From Nocardia asteroides (GTDB taxonomy: Bacteria; Actinomycetota; Actinomycetes; Mycobacteriales; Mycobacteriaceae), in the NCBI GenBank assembly GCA_019930625.1, contig CP082844.1, forward strand, positions 2,790,001 to 2,854,000: a stretch of 64,000 bases of DNA. The letters run 5' to 3'. The notes below the pieces were generated by a model. It was not told the origin of the DNA. It searched no databases and was given only the letters and a program-made list of their open reading frames with translations. Of this stretch, positions 30,780 to 38,945 are shown in pieces (positions within the stretch are counted from its first letter, which is position 1; each line of letters begins with the position of its first letter). Made by a program: the position numbers and the translations under genes.

Positions 30780-31445
30780 GTGGCGAACGTGGGTCCCGGA
30801 CGGCCGCGCGTCGAACAGCGGCGACGACGCGGGCAGACGCCGCGTGCGGAAATCCTCGACGCCGCAGGCGAACTGTTCACCACCCAGGGGTACGCCAACA
30901 CCTCCACCCGGGCGATCGCCGACGCCGTCGGCATCCGCCAGGCCTCGCTGTATCACCACTTCGCGGCCAAGGACGACATCCTCGACGCCTTGCTCGCCGA
31001 AACCGTCGCCGCGCCCATCGAACTGGCGCAGCGGCTGCGCGGCGCGACCGACCCGGCGCCGGTCCGGCTGTACGCGCTGGCCCTGTTCGACGTGCGGCAA
31101 CTGTGCGCGTCGCGCTGGAACCTGGGGGCGCTGTATCTGCTGCCGGAGCTGCGTACCGAGCGCTTCGCCGCGTTCCGCCTGCGACGCGAGCAGTTGCGCG
31201 AGCACTACGAGAATGCGGCCGCGCAGGTGTTGGCCGAAGGCGGTTCGGCGAGTGCGCCCGGCACCGAGTCGCTGCCGTTCCGGTTGGTGGAGACCGTGAT
31301 CAGCATCCGCTCCGACGAGGGCGCCGCACCCCGGCACGCGGAGCGGACCATTCCGGCGGCGGTGCTGCGCACGCTCGGCTGGCCCGGCGACCTGGATGCG
31401 ACACGGGCCGCGGCGGTCGTATTGCTGGACCGGTTCGCGGCGTGA
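30780..31445 (+). CDS. TetR/AcrR family transcriptional regulator
   Basis: This regulator of about 221 residues has an N-terminal helix-turn-helix (ILDAAGELFTTQGYANTSTRAIADAVGI then QASLYHHFAAKDDIL) and an all-helical ligand domain. Start choice is uncertain: ATG 30690 is inside a perfect palindrome and adds 30 basic, unconserved residues; GTG 30780 or GTG 30789 (8 bases after GAGGCGG) fit the family better. It is divergent from the permease-DUF1989-carboxyltransferase operon, the obvious target. Its stop is 3 bp from the convergent TerD-like gene. Confidence 0.88.
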   Translation: MANVGPGRPRVEQRRRRGQTPRAEILDAAGELFTTQGYANTSTRAIADAVGIRQASLYHHFAAKDDILDALLAETVAAPIELAQRLRGATDPAPVRLYALALFDVRQLCASRWNLGALYLLPELRTERFAAFRLRREQLREHYENAAAQVLAEGGSASAPGTESLPFRLVETVISIRSDEGAAPRHAERTIPAAVLRTLGWPGDLDATRAAAVVLLDRFAA

Positions 31446-31448
31446 GAT

Positions 31449-32822
31449 TCAGGACTTGCCGGTGCCCCGGACCCAGTTCAGTCCCCAACCGTAGGCCTTG
31501 TCCACTTCTGTCACGCCCCAGCGCGGACGGTTCGGTGGCGGCGCGACGAAGCGGCCTTCACGACGTACCACCAGTCCCGAACCGGTGTTCTCGATGAGCG
31601 CCAGCACCACGTCGCGGGAGCCGTCCGGGCAACCTTCGACGCTCAGCTCGATCGGCGGCGCGGCTGCCGGGTACAGCGTCGCGGTCATCCGGACGCCGCG
31701 GAGGTCGGCCGCGCCGTCGTAAAGGGTGGCGAAGACGAGGATCCGGCGGAACTCGGCCGCGTGACCGAGGTCGACCTGGAGATTCTCACCGGCGGGGCCC
31801 GCTCCGGAGCGGTCGTCGGTGTCCAGGCGGATGAACGGCGGCCGCTCCAGCGATCCGCGATCGCCGACCGGACGGACGTCGCCCTTGCGTCCATCCAGCA
31901 GTTCCCAGAAGCAGCACAGATCCAAATCCAGCGCCCCGCCCTGGCCGGACGTGCCCGAGCCCGCCGCAGCGGTCCAAGTCGAGTTGATCCGCATGACGCC
32001 TTGCGCGGTCAACGACACCGAGGGGGAGTCCGTCGTCAGGAAGACAGTGCCGAACGGGTGTGCCGTGGACGCGTTGTGGCCAGGCCACGCCGGCTGCCCT
32101 GCCGCTGGCGGGGGCGCGTATGGGTATTGCCCGAGCGGCGTCGTGTGCTGCGCCGCCGCGGGGTGCTGGCCGGGTGCCGCGTGCCGGCCCGGCTCCGGCG
32201 GTACCGGCCCGGAGGGTGGCGGTGGCGGCGTGAACTCGTGCGGCGGGGCAGGCGGCGGGGGTGGTGGTGTGTATTCGTGTGGCGCGGCGGGTTCTCCGTC
32301 CACGGAGATCCCGTAATCGGTGGCCAGTCCGGCCAAACCGGAGGCATACCCCTGGCCGACTGCGCGGAATTTCCATCCGCCCTGGCGCCGGTACAGCTCA
32401 CCGAGCACGACGGCGGTCTCGCTCGTCGCGTCGATGCCGTCGAAACGGGCGACTTCCGCTCCGGTGTCGCTGTCCACGACTCGCACGAACAGTCCGTCGA
32501 GCAGCCCGACGGCGGCGCCGTCGGTGGATGCCGCGATGACGATGCCCTCGACCTGCGGCTCCACCCGCGCCAACTCCGCGGACAGCACGTCCAGCACGAT
32601 CGACCCCGAGCGCTTGCCCTCGTGCCGGACGGCGCGGGACGGGTGGACGGGCTGGTTGTAGAAGACGAAATCGCTGTCGGAGCGCACCCTCCCGGACACG
32701 ACGAGCAGCGCGGAGGCGTCGGCGTCCGGCGCGCCCGCCCCGGCCCGCCAGCCCACTTCGATCCGGACGTCGGAATTCGGCACGGGCACGTTGGCGCCCT
32801 TCGGCATGGACACGTCTGTCAA
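31449..32822 (-). CDS. TerD-family tellurium-resistance/stress protein with duplicated Ter domain and Pro-rich linker
   Basis: This 457-residue protein has a TerD domain (about 1-185: IEVGWRAGA..., [38 protein letters not shown] region), a linker (about 186-270) rich in Pro, His and Gly with [16 protein letters not shown] repeats, and a second TerA/TerD-like domain (about 270-457: [36 protein letters not shown]). Ter domains bind calcium and are linked to tellurite and envelope stress. The start is ambiguous: TTG 32822, GTG 32813 and ATG 32807 are in frame; the first keeps the usual family N-terminus. No other ter genes are adjacent. Confidence 0.85.
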   Translation of the reverse strand: MTDVSMPKGANVPVPNSDVRIEVGWRAGAGAPDADASALLVVSGRVRSDSDFVFYNQPVHPSRAVRHEGKRSGSIVLDVLSAELARVEPQVEGIVIAASTDGAAVGLLDGLFVRVVDSDTGAEVARFDGIDATSETAVVLGELYRRQGGWKFRAVGQGYASGLAGLATDYGISVDGEPAAPHEYTPPPPPPAPPHEFTPPPPPSGPVPPEPGRHAAPGQHPAAAQHTTPLGQYPYAPPPAAGQPAWPGHNASTAHPFGTVFLTTDSPSVSLTAQGVMRINSTWTAAAGSGTSGQGGALDLDLCCFWELLDGRKGDVRPVGDRGSLERPPFIRLDTDDRSGAGPAGENLQVDLGHAAEFRRILVFATLYDGAADLRGVRMTATLYPAAAPPIELSVEGCPDGSRDVVLALIENTGSGLVVRREGRFVAPPPNRPRWGVTEVDKAYGWGLNWVRGTGKS

Positions 32823-32883
32823 CGTAACCGATACCGGCCCACGGCGTCCCGCATCCGCGCGTTCGCCCGAGGGGCCGCGCGCC

Positions 32884-33414
32884 TCAGTGGGTCGGCGGTG
32901 CGATCTGCCAGTGTTCCTGCAGCGCGCCCGCGATCTGCGGAAGCACGGTCACCGGAATCCGCTTGCGCCGCAAGATCGCTCGGATCTCCGTGACCTGATC
33001 GCGTTTGCGCAGGTCGTAGGCGCCCGCGACCGGGCCGACCACCGGCGGGATGGACAGCAGAACCAGCTCGCCGTGCGGTTCGTCCACACCGGCCAGGTCC
33101 AGCGCCAGCGACCAGCGGGCCCGTTCGTCGAGGGCGAAGCGCCCGGCCACCACCCGGTCCCACGGGATGCTGGAGACCGCCCACGGTTTGCGCCGGTAGA
33201 TGGCGTGATCGGTGAGCACGATGGCGTCCCTGGTGAACAGCGCGGCCAGCACCGCGACACCGACGACGGTACCGGCCAGCAGGCCGGTGAACACCCGGTT
33301 CACCCCGAACGCGGCGACGAACGAGCCGCAGATCGTGACGGTCGCCAGGATGCCGAACACGCTGTAGAGCGCGGCGCGTTGAGTCGGGACCACGCCTGCC
33401 CGCACCGTTGTCAT
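32884..33414 (-). CDS. Membrane protein with PH-like cytosolic part, function unknown
   Basis: This 176-residue protein has two adjacent hydrophobic segments at about residues 14-33 and 40-58. After them comes a soluble part whose pattern ([24 protein letters not shown]) recalls bacterial PH or DUF3093-like modules. ATG 33414 follows AGGTGAG. It lies 102 bp downstream of the encapsulin gene on the same strand, so it could be cotranscribed, but no link is known. It is not recognised with confidence. Confidence 0.65.
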   Translation of the reverse strand: MTTVRAGVVPTQRAALYSVFGILATVTICGSFVAAFGVNRVFTGLLAGTVVGVAVLAALFTRDAIVLTDHAIYRRKPWAVSSIPWDRVVAGRFALDERARWSLALDLAGVDEPHGELVLLSIPPVVGPVAGAYDLRKRDQVTEIRAILRRKRIPVTVLPQIAGALQEHWQIAPPTH

Positions 33415-33516
33415 CTCACCTACCTGCCTCTGGTGCATTTCCGGCTCACCGTACCGCCTCGTGTACCGGTGCACACCTGGCCGTTTCCCAGATGTGGCCG
33501 ATGCGGGAAGCGGTGC

Positions 33517-34317
33517 TCAGACCGTCAGCGGGACCGCGGCCTCGGCGGTGTACACCAGGAACGTCAAGCTCTGCTGGAAGTACAGCTGGATCGACGTGCT
33601 GTCGTGCGAGAGGTAGCCGATGGACAGATCCTGGCCGATGCGCAGATCGAAGTCGCCGCCGCGCGTGGTGAGCACGATCGCGCCGTCGATAGCGGGCGCC
33701 CAGATGATCTCGCCTTCCGGGATCAGGCGCTCGATGTGCGTGCGGATCATGTGGCCGTGGTCGGAGGTCTCGCTGACCGCCGTGTACAGCTCGGCACTGA
33801 GCAGCACCGAGTACGGTCCGTCGACACCGGCCAGCCGCAGGGCGCTCAACGCCTGCGCGATCGCCTCCGGAACCAGCCGGGTGTCGCTGGGCAGCGTGAT
33901 CGGCTGGTTGGACGAGCTGGCCCGGATACCGGTGATCCGCGCGGCCGGATACCCCTCGAAGATCGCGCGGTCCTCGGCGAACGCGATCTTCTTCGCGGCG
34001 TCCTTCACCGGATCCAAGTCGGCGTCCTGGGCGCCGCGCTCGACATTGTCGAGTTCCTCGCGTGAGAGCGTGAACGGCACGCGCAGTTCGACCAGCGGCG
34101 CGACCACCCGCTGACGGGCGAAGACACCCGCGCCGGGCGAGTCGATCGGGGTGGTGTGCCCGGTGCCAACCGCGGAGTAGTCGGTGCCGTGCGGGCCGGA
34201 GAGATCCACGACGCGCCTGCCCGCGATGTGCCGCTTGAACGTGCGCGTCGCCTCCTCCTCGATGGCCGCCCACGCCTCGGAGGTGATCGGCGCCAGTTCG
34301 CGATGGAGGTTGTTCAT
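33517..34317 (-). CDS. enc: Encapsulin shell protein (family 1, linocin-M18/CFP29-like)
   Basis: This 266-residue HK97-fold shell protein assembles into icosahedral protein nanocompartments. Family marks are the N-terminal MNNLHRELAPITSEAW, RRVVDLSGPHGTDYSAVGTG, the EDRAIFEGYPAARITGI segment and FQQSLTFLVYT near the C-terminus. Length and sequence pattern match the M. tuberculosis CFP29 and Brevibacterium linens shells. Its ATG overlaps the TGA of the upstream DyP peroxidase gene (ATGA), so shell and cargo are translationally coupled. The upstream protein carries the matching cargo-loading tag, which fixes the role of this gene. Confidence 0.96.
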   Translation of the reverse strand: MNNLHRELAPITSEAWAAIEEEATRTFKRHIAGRRVVDLSGPHGTDYSAVGTGHTTPIDSPGAGVFARQRVVAPLVELRVPFTLSREELDNVERGAQDADLDPVKDAAKKIAFAEDRAIFEGYPAARITGIRASSSNQPITLPSDTRLVPEAIAQALSALRLAGVDGPYSVLLSAELYTAVSETSDHGHMIRTHIERLIPEGEIIWAPAIDGAIVLTTRGGDFDLRIGQDLSIGYLSHDSTSIQLYFQQSLTFLVYTAEAAVPLTV

Positions 34318-35402
34318 GACCGGGTGCTCCTTTTCAACGAGCCGATACCGAGGGCGCCGTCGCCCGAGGGCGCGGCGGTGCCGGGCAGATCTGTGCCGGG
34401 CAGATCTGTGCCGGGCAGATCTGCGCGACCGGCGCCGTCGGTATCCACGGACACCGCGGGTTCCGCCGTGTCCCACGGCGCCGGCGGCAGATCGTCGAGG
34501 AAATCGACGGTGGGTGCGAAGAACGACGTGCCGGTGAGGGCGACGGAGAAATCCAGGATGCGGTCGTAGGCCGCCTCGTCGGTGCCGAGGAACATGCGGG
34601 TGAGCATGCGTTCGATGACGCTCGGCGTGGCCGCGTAGGCGATGTAGTAGGTGCCGAACACCCCGTCGCGCACGCTGCCGAAGGGCATGTTGCCGCGCAG
34701 GATCTGACGTTCGGTGCCGTCCGGATCGATGAGCGTGTTGACCTCGACGTGCGAGTCGGCGGGCTTGATCTCGTCGGGCAGCTCGAAGTCGTCCAGTTTG
34801 GTGCGGCCGATCACGCGCTCCTGCTCCTCGACCGACAGCGCGCGCCAGTCCGCCAGCGGGTGGGTGTACTTCTGCACGATCACGTAGCTGCCGCCGGTGA
34901 ACTGCGGATCCTCCTCGCCCACCAGCGCGGCCGCGGCGGCCGCGCGGCCCTCCGGGTTCTCGGTGCCGTCCACGAAGCCGAGCAGGTCGCGCTGCTCGAA
35001 ATAGCGGAAGCCGACGGTCTCGTCCACGATGGTCCCCGCGCCCGCCAGCCGGTCGGCGATGGCCATGGCCAGTTCGAAGCAGGCGTCCTGCACCTCGGAC
35101 TTGATGTGGAACAGCAAGTCGCCCGGTGTGGCCGGTGCGGTGTGGCGGGCGCCGACGAATCCGGTGAACGGATGCAGTTGCGCGGGCCTCGGTCCGGCGA
35201 AGAGGCGGTCCCAGGCGTCGGAGCCGATCGACGTCACGCAGGTCAGGTTCGCGCCGGGCAGGCGGAAGCCCACCGAGCGGCGCAGGCCGGTGATGTCGGC
35301 GAGCAGGTCGCGGACGGCTGCCTCGCCACCCTCGTCGATCGTGGCGACAAGGAAGATCGCGGACGGCGTGAGCGGTTCGAGAATCGGCTGCGGCTCACCC
35401 AT
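34314..35402 (-). CDS. Dyp-type heme peroxidase, encapsulin cargo
   Basis: This 362-residue dye-decolorizing peroxidase has the GFVDGTENP motif with the distal catalytic Asp near residue 146, the heme-region KYTHPLADW, RGNMPFGSVRDGVFGTYYIAYA, and FLGTDEAAYDRILDFS. After the catalytic domain comes a flexible linker holding three DLPGT repeats, then the targeting peptide GALGIGSLKRS at the C-terminus, which docks cargo to the inner shell wall. ATG 35402 was chosen (AGGG 8 bases upstream); GTG 35411 is possible. It oxidises bulky substrates with H2O2; the native substrate is unknown. It is coupled to the encapsulin gene and 54 bp downstream of the cupin gene. Confidence 0.95.
   Translation of the reverse strand: MGEPQPILEPLTPSAIFLVATIDEGGEAAVRDLLADITGLRRSVGFRLPGANLTCVTSIGSDAWDRLFAGPRPAQLHPFTGFVGARHTAPATPGDLLFHIKSEVQDACFELAMAIADRLAGAGTIVDETVGFRYFEQRDLLGFVDGTENPEGRAAAAAALVGEEDPQFTGGSYVIVQKYTHPLADWRALSVEEQERVIGRTKLDDFELPDEIKPADSHVEVNTLIDPDGTERQILRGNMPFGSVRDGVFGTYYIAYAATPSVIERMLTRMFLGTDEAAYDRILDFSVALTGTSFFAPTVDFLDDLPPAPWDTAEPAVSVDTDGAGRADLPGTDLPGTDLPGTAAPSGDGALGIGSLKRSTRS
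34317..34358 (-). other. Encapsulin cargo-loading peptide codons
   Basis: The last 14 codons of the DyP gene encode GALGIGSLKRSTRS. This matches the known family-1 cargo tag (consensus near DGSLGIGSLKG) in its Leu-Gly-Ile-Gly-Ser-Leu core and terminal location. Confidence 0.9.
34378..34422 (-). repeat. Three tandem 15-bp repeats in the DyP linker
   Basis: Three identical 15-bp units (GTGCCGGGCAGATCT on the plus strand) are in frame and encode DLPGT three times, just before the cargo tag. Perfect identity implies recent expansion or slippage. Unit number would change the tether length between enzyme and shell. Confidence 0.9.
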
Positions 35403-35456
35403 GATCGACACCCTAATGCCCGGCTGCGCCGACCGCCCCGCGGACCCGCGCGGTGG

Positions 35457-35783
35457 CTACATCGCCACCGTCAGCAGGAACGCGACGTCGTCGATCGCTT
35501 TGACGCTGTGGCGCGCCTTGGGAACCACGATCAGGTCGCCCCCGGAGCCCTTCCATTCGTTGGCGCCGCTGATCAGGATCAGTGTGCCGCTGAGCACCAG
35601 CAGCGTCGCCTCGCCCATGTTGTCGTGCTCGGCCAGGCTCTGCCCGGCCGTCAGGCCGACCACCGTCTGCCGCAGCGTGTGCGCATGGCCGCCATAGATG
35701 GTTTGTGAACTGCGTCCGCTCGAGGCGATGGCGGCCAGCTTCAGTTGCTGGCGCGCTACCGCAGTCAGCGATTTCTTTTCCAT
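35457..35783 (-). CDS. Small cupin-domain protein
   Basis: This is a 108-residue single-domain cupin. Marks are GGHAHTLRQTVVGLTAGQSLAEHDNMGEATLLVLSG, which carries the first cupin motif with His ligands, and DLIVVPKARHSVKAIDD, the second motif. It probably binds a metal or small ligand. AAGGCGG precedes the ATG. It lies 54 bp upstream of the DyP gene on the same strand, so it may be the first gene of the encapsulin operon; this is inferred from spacing only. Confidence 0.82.
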   Translation of the reverse strand: MEKKSLTAVARQQLKLAAIASSGRSSQTIYGGHAHTLRQTVVGLTAGQSLAEHDNMGEATLLVLSGTLILISGANEWKGSGGDLIVVPKARHSVKAIDDVAFLLTVAM

Positions 35784-35900
35784 GGACCGCCTTTCGCAGA
35801 TCACCACAGCCGATGCCGGGCTGGTGGCAACGGCTCGAGGCGTGCGGACGGACGAAAGTCCGGCCGCCGTATAACGAGGAGTATGCCCCAGTCGGCTGCC

Positions 35901-35929
35901 GAGCGGGCCGGGTTTCACCTGGCCCGCTC
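35901..35929 (-). terminator. Hairpin downstream of dfrA
   Basis: GAGCGGGCC (35901-35909) pairs perfectly with GGCCCGCTC (35921-35929), and an inner GGT/ACC pair extends the stem. It lies 52 bases past the dfrA stop, in the 197-bp gap before the cupin gene, as expected for the end of the thyA-dfrA transcript. No U-tract. Confidence 0.6.
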
Positions 35930-35980
35930 AGGAGGGCGGCGTTCGCGGCTGCCCACGGCGTGGCGCCGCACGGGATCTCC

Positions 35981-36481
35981 CTAGGCGGGTCGACTCCGGG
36001 TGTAGTGCCGGATCCGGAAGCGCAGTCCAGTGGCCGACGTGCGCCATGGCTCCGGGTCGTCTGGCTGCCATTCCGGTCCGATCGACGGCGCGAAAGCGTC
36101 GCCCTCGATGTCGGCGTCGATCTCGGTGACGCGCAGGTCGGTCGCGAAATCCAGCGCGGCGCGGTAGATCTCGCCGCCCCCGGCGACCCAGACGGCGTCC
36201 GGGGCGCACCGGTCCAGCGCCTCGGACACCGACGACGCGCGCTCGGCGCCTTCGGCCGACCAGTCGGGCTGCCTGGTCACCACGATATTGCGCCGACCGG
36301 CCAGCGGCCGGAACCTCGGCGGCAGCGAATCCCAGGTCCGACGGCCCATCACCACGGGGTGGCCCCAGGTGGCGTCCTTGAACTGCGCCATGTCCTCGGG
36401 CAGCCGCCAGGGAATGGTGTTGCGCAGCCCGATCACCCCGTCCAGGGTTTGCGCCCAGATCAGGCCGATCGTGCGACTCAC
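35981..36481 (-). CDS. dfrA: Dihydrofolate reductase
   Basis: This 166-residue dihydrofolate reductase makes tetrahydrofolate with NADPH. Conserved marks are [14 protein letters not shown] at the N-terminus, [13 protein letters not shown] with the substrate-binding acidic residue, [15 protein letters not shown], the RNIVVTRQ strand and [13 protein letters not shown] with the NADPH-binding Gly pair. The GTG start at 36481 overlaps the TGA of thyA (GTGA), so the two genes are coupled, in the thyA-dfrA order known from mycobacteria. It would be the trimethoprim target. Confidence 0.97.
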   Translation of the reverse strand: MSRTIGLIWAQTLDGVIGLRNTIPWRLPEDMAQFKDATWGHPVVMGRRTWDSLPPRFRPLAGRRNIVVTRQPDWSAEGAERASSVSEALDRCAPDAVWVAGGGEIYRAALDFATDLRVTEIDADIEGDAFAPSIGPEWQPDDPEPWRTSATGLRFRIRHYTRSRPA

Positions 36482-37305
36482 ACCGCCACCGTGGCCTTGA
36501 TGGCCGGATGATGCCGGTAGCCGATTACTTCCACATCCTCGTAGCGGTAGTCGAACAGCGTCGGCGCGGGACGCAGCCGCAGCGCGGGGAACGGATAGGG
36601 GTCGCGGCCGAGCTGCTCGGTGACCTGGTCGAGGTGATTGTCGTAGATGTGACAGTCGCCGCCGGTCCAGATGAAGTCACCGGGCGCCAGCTCGGCCTGC
36701 TGGGCGACCATGTGGGTGAGCAGGGCGTAGCTGGCGATGTTGAACGGCACGCCCAGGAAGAGGTCGGCGCTGCGCTGGTAGAGCTGGCAGGACAGTTTCC
36801 CGTCGGCCACGTAGAACTGGAAGAACGCGTGGCAGGGCGCCAGCGCCATCTTGTCCAGGTCGGCGACGTTCCACGCCGAGACGATGATGCGCCGGGAGTC
36901 CGGGTCGGTGCGCAGGGTGTGCAGCACCTGCGAGATCTGGTCGATGTGGGTGCCGTCCGGTGTCGGCCACGACCGCCACTGCACGCCGTAGACCGGGCCC
37001 AGTTCGCCGTCGGCGTCGGCCCACTCGTCCCAGATCGAGACGCCGTGTTCGCGCAGCCAGCCGACGTTGGAGTCGCCGCGCAGGAACCACAGCAACTCGT
37101 AGACGATCGACTTCAGGTGGACTTTCTTCGTAGTGATCAGCGGAAACCCGGCCGAGAGGTCATAGCGCAGCTGGTGGCCGAAGATGCTGCGGGTTCCCGT
37201 GCCGGTGCGATCGGCTTTCTTCGTCCCGGAGGCCAGTACCAGCCGCAGCAGGTCCTCGTACTGGGTGTCGGGGGCGGAAGCCGGATCGAGCGCGTCATGA
37301 GCCAC
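36478..37305 (-). CDS. thyA: Thymidylate synthase (folate-dependent, ThyA type)
   Basis: This thymidylate synthase of about 275 residues makes dTMP from dUMP using methylene-tetrahydrofolate. Marks are [46 protein letters not shown], the catalytic Cys in [33 protein letters not shown] and the C-terminal KATVAV. GTG 37305 gives the best family N-terminus; no strong ribosome site helps. It overlaps dfrA by 4 bp and is divergent from cobF, 109 bp away. Confidence 0.96.
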   Translation of the reverse strand: MAHDALDPASAPDTQYEDLLRLVLASGTKKADRTGTGTRSIFGHQLRYDLSAGFPLITTKKVHLKSIVYELLWFLRGDSNVGWLREHGVSIWDEWADADGELGPVYGVQWRSWPTPDGTHIDQISQVLHTLRTDPDSRRIIVSAWNVADLDKMALAPCHAFFQFYVADGKLSCQLYQRSADLFLGVPFNIASYALLTHMVAQQAELAPGDFIWTGGDCHIYDNHLDQVTEQLGRDPYPFPALRLRPAPTLFDYRYEDVEVIGYRHHPAIKATVAV

Positions 37306-37414
37306 GCCTGGCAACTCTAGTCCTCGTGCTCCAGCGCGTTCGGCGAGTCGGCGGCCGCGCCCAGGGCCGCGCCTGGCGACCGTGGTCTCGCGGCGACCTG
37401 GCAAGCTCGAGCCC

Positions 37415-38155
37415 ATGCGCAAGCTCTACGTGATCGGCATCGGCGCCGGTGATCCCGACCAGGTCACCGTGCAGGCGATCAAGGCGATGCGGCAGGTCGA
37501 GGCGTTCTTCGTCATCGGCAAGGGGGAGGCCAAACGGGAACTGGCCGACGTGCGCACCGCGATCCTGGAGGCGCACATGGACCGGCCGTACCGGATCGTC
37601 CCGATCGCCGACCCGCCGCGCGACCGGACGCCCGCCGACTACCTCGACGTGGTCGAGGACTGGCACGATCGCCGGTCGATGCTGCTGGAATCGGCGTTCG
37701 CGGCGGTAGACGGCGTCGGCGGCATCCTGGTCTGGGGCGATCCCGCGCTGTACGACAGCACGCTGCGGATGGTCGAGCGGGTGCTCGCCCGTGGCGTGGT
37801 CGGCTTCGAGCACGAGGTCGTCCCGGGCATCACCAGCGCGCAGGCGCTGGCCGCGCGGCATCGCATCGTGCTGCACGGAATCGGCGAACCGGTGCGCATC
37901 ACCACCGGCCGCCGCCTCCGCGAGGAGGGCCTGGGCGAGGAGAACGCGCTGGTGATGCTGGACGGCGACTGCTCGTTCACCGCGATCCCGGACGCGGGCG
38001 TGCACATCTGGTGGGGCGCCTACCTCGGTATGCCGGACGAGACGCTGATCGAGGGCCCGCTGCCGCGGGTCCGTGCGGAAATCGTCCGCCGCCGCGCCGA
38101 GTTGCGTGACCGCAAGGGCTGGATCATGGACATCTACCTGCTGCGCCGCATCTGA
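37415..38155 (+). CDS. cobF: Precorrin-6A synthase (deacetylating), 3' end rebuilt by an integrated element
   Basis: This 246-residue SAM-dependent methyltransferase of aerobic cobalamin synthesis methylates precorrin-5 at C-1 with loss of acetate, giving precorrin-6A. Marks are [18 protein letters not shown] at the N-terminus, [14 protein letters not shown] and [16 protein letters not shown]. The length is normal. The last 31 bases before the final codons (38120-38150) are repeated perfectly at 42178-42208, where the frame would continue to Asn-Gly-stop. The present ending Ile-stop (38151-38155) therefore comes from the inserted DNA. Only the last one or two residues changed, so the enzyme should still work. 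Confidence 0.95.
   Translation: MRKLYVIGIGAGDPDQVTVQAIKAMRQVEAFFVIGKGEAKRELADVRTAILEAHMDRPYRIVPIADPPRDRTPADYLDVVEDWHDRRSMLLESAFAAVDGVGGILVWGDPALYDSTLRMVERVLARGVVGFEHEVVPGITSAQALAARHRIVLHGIGEPVRITTGRRLREEGLGEENALVMLDGDCSFTAIPDAGVHIWWGAYLGMPDETLIEGPLPRVRAEIVRRRAELRDRKGWIMDIYLLRRI
38120..38150 (+). repeat. Left attachment repeat (attL core)
   Basis: This 31-bp sequence encodes the end of CobF ([10 protein letters not shown]). It is identical to 42178-42208; the match stops exactly at the base before and after. It is the left core repeat of the integrated element. Confidence 0.9.
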
Positions 38156-38202
38156 CCTGCATGATTCACTCTCCTATCCGGCCCGTGACGATTTGGTGAA
38201 CG

Positions 38203-38301
38203 TTATCGAGCGTCCGCGTAGTCGATGACCGGCGAGACCGAGACATAATGCCTGGTGGTGACGGGGCTGCCCTCCTCGTGCCCGAGCATGAGCCGTGCCG
38301 C
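38203..38301 (-). pseudogene. C-terminal remnant of a tyrosine recombinase/integrase
   Basis: About 32 codons read AARLMLGHEEGSPVTTRHYV followed by a short tail and TAA. This is the end of a tyrosine integrase catalytic domain: the LGH motif with the catalytic His, the TT-x-x-Y segment with the nucleophilic Tyr. Upstream of Ala-Ala-Arg the frame loses all integrase character, so the rest was deleted. The remnant lies 53 bp inside attL and points toward it, the usual place for an integrase gene. It is too short to be functional. Confidence 0.8.
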
Positions 38302-38587
38302 AGGCCACGTCATCCTCGACGCGCACGCACTCAGTGACCGCATCATCAACGGCGAGACCGGACACCTCGGCCGCGCGGCACAGAACCTTGTGCACCACAT
38401 CAAGCAGGACCCGAACACGACCGTGCTCGCCATCGCACGCGGACAGCACAACGGGTTCCGTATCCACGTGCCCCGCGACATCGCTGAGACGCGAGCACGC
38501 TACGCGCAGTGGGCAGACATCAACCGCACCATTCGCGACACCGACACGAGCAGTAACCGTCGCGGCAAGCGCGTCACGCTGATCTGA
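38288..38587 (+). CDS. Hypothetical protein of the integrated element
   Basis: This 99-residue frame has strong GC-rich third positions and a sensible composition, so it is probably coding. It is not recognised. Visible parts are an N-terminal helix-rich region (VILDAHALSDRIINGETG), a central VHHIKQDPNTTVLAIARGQHNGF and a basic tail. The ATG at 38288 overlaps the antisense integrase remnant and has no good ribosome site, so the gene may be the 3' part of a longer one cut by the same deletion that removed the integrase. Confidence 0.5.
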   Translation: MSRAAGHVILDAHALSDRIINGETGHLGRAAQNLVHHIKQDPNTTVLAIARGQHNGFRIHVPRDIAETRARYAQWADINRTIRDTDTSSNRRGKRVTLI

Positions 38588-38599
38588 CCCAGGCGGGTA

Positions 38600-38616
38600 T
38601 ACCCCCTTGGGGGGTA
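38600..38616. promoter_or_regulatory. C5/G5 palindrome resembling a CsoR-type operator or short terminator
   Basis: TACCCCC-TTG-GGGGGTA has perfect 7-bp arms and sits 12 bases after the stop of the upstream gene and about 75 bases before the next start. Operators of the CsoR/RcnR/CstR family have this TA-C-run/G-run-TA form. As RNA it could also be a short terminator stem. No CsoR gene or metal gene is near. Confidence 0.45.
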
Positions 38617-38690
38617 CGGAATCTCGCCCGGTAGGCATAGGGCCTGCCTGTCCGTGCAGTGCAACGGGGATTTCCGGAATGAGGTAGGTG

Positions 38691-38945
38691 GTGGCCCATT
38701 TGAAGGATCCGCAGGGTGCCCGGCCGCCTGTCCGTGCGTTCACCCCCGGCGAGTTGGCGCGGATCCGTGAGTTGATCGAGGCGTCCCCTCCCTGCCGTCA
38801 TCCGTCGCCGGTCGGTGCGGAGTTGGACCGGATCCACGCCGCAGCTGGCCGTCAGCGTGGTTTCAAGCTGTGGGAGCTGGACGCGGTGCGCGATATCGAT
38901 GCTGCGTTCGCCGAGGAGATTTCCGAACGTAGGTGGAGCGAATGA
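38691..38945 (+). CDS. Small hypothetical protein of the integrated element
   Basis: This 84-residue protein is not recognised. It is charged, with a helix-forming N-terminal half (FTPGELARIRELIEAS) and an acidic C-terminal helix (VRDIDAAFAEEISERRW). GTG 38691 follows GAGGT at 38681-38685; GTG 38688 is an alternative. Its TGA overlaps the ATG of the next gene (ATGA), so the two are coupled and probably functionally linked. Gene pairs of this size are common in phage modules and toxin-antitoxin sets, but nothing specific supports either. Confidence 0.65.
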   Translation: MAHLKDPQGARPPVRAFTPGELARIRELIEASPPCRHPSPVGAELDRIHAAAGRQRGFKLWELDAVRDIDAAFAEEISERRWSE

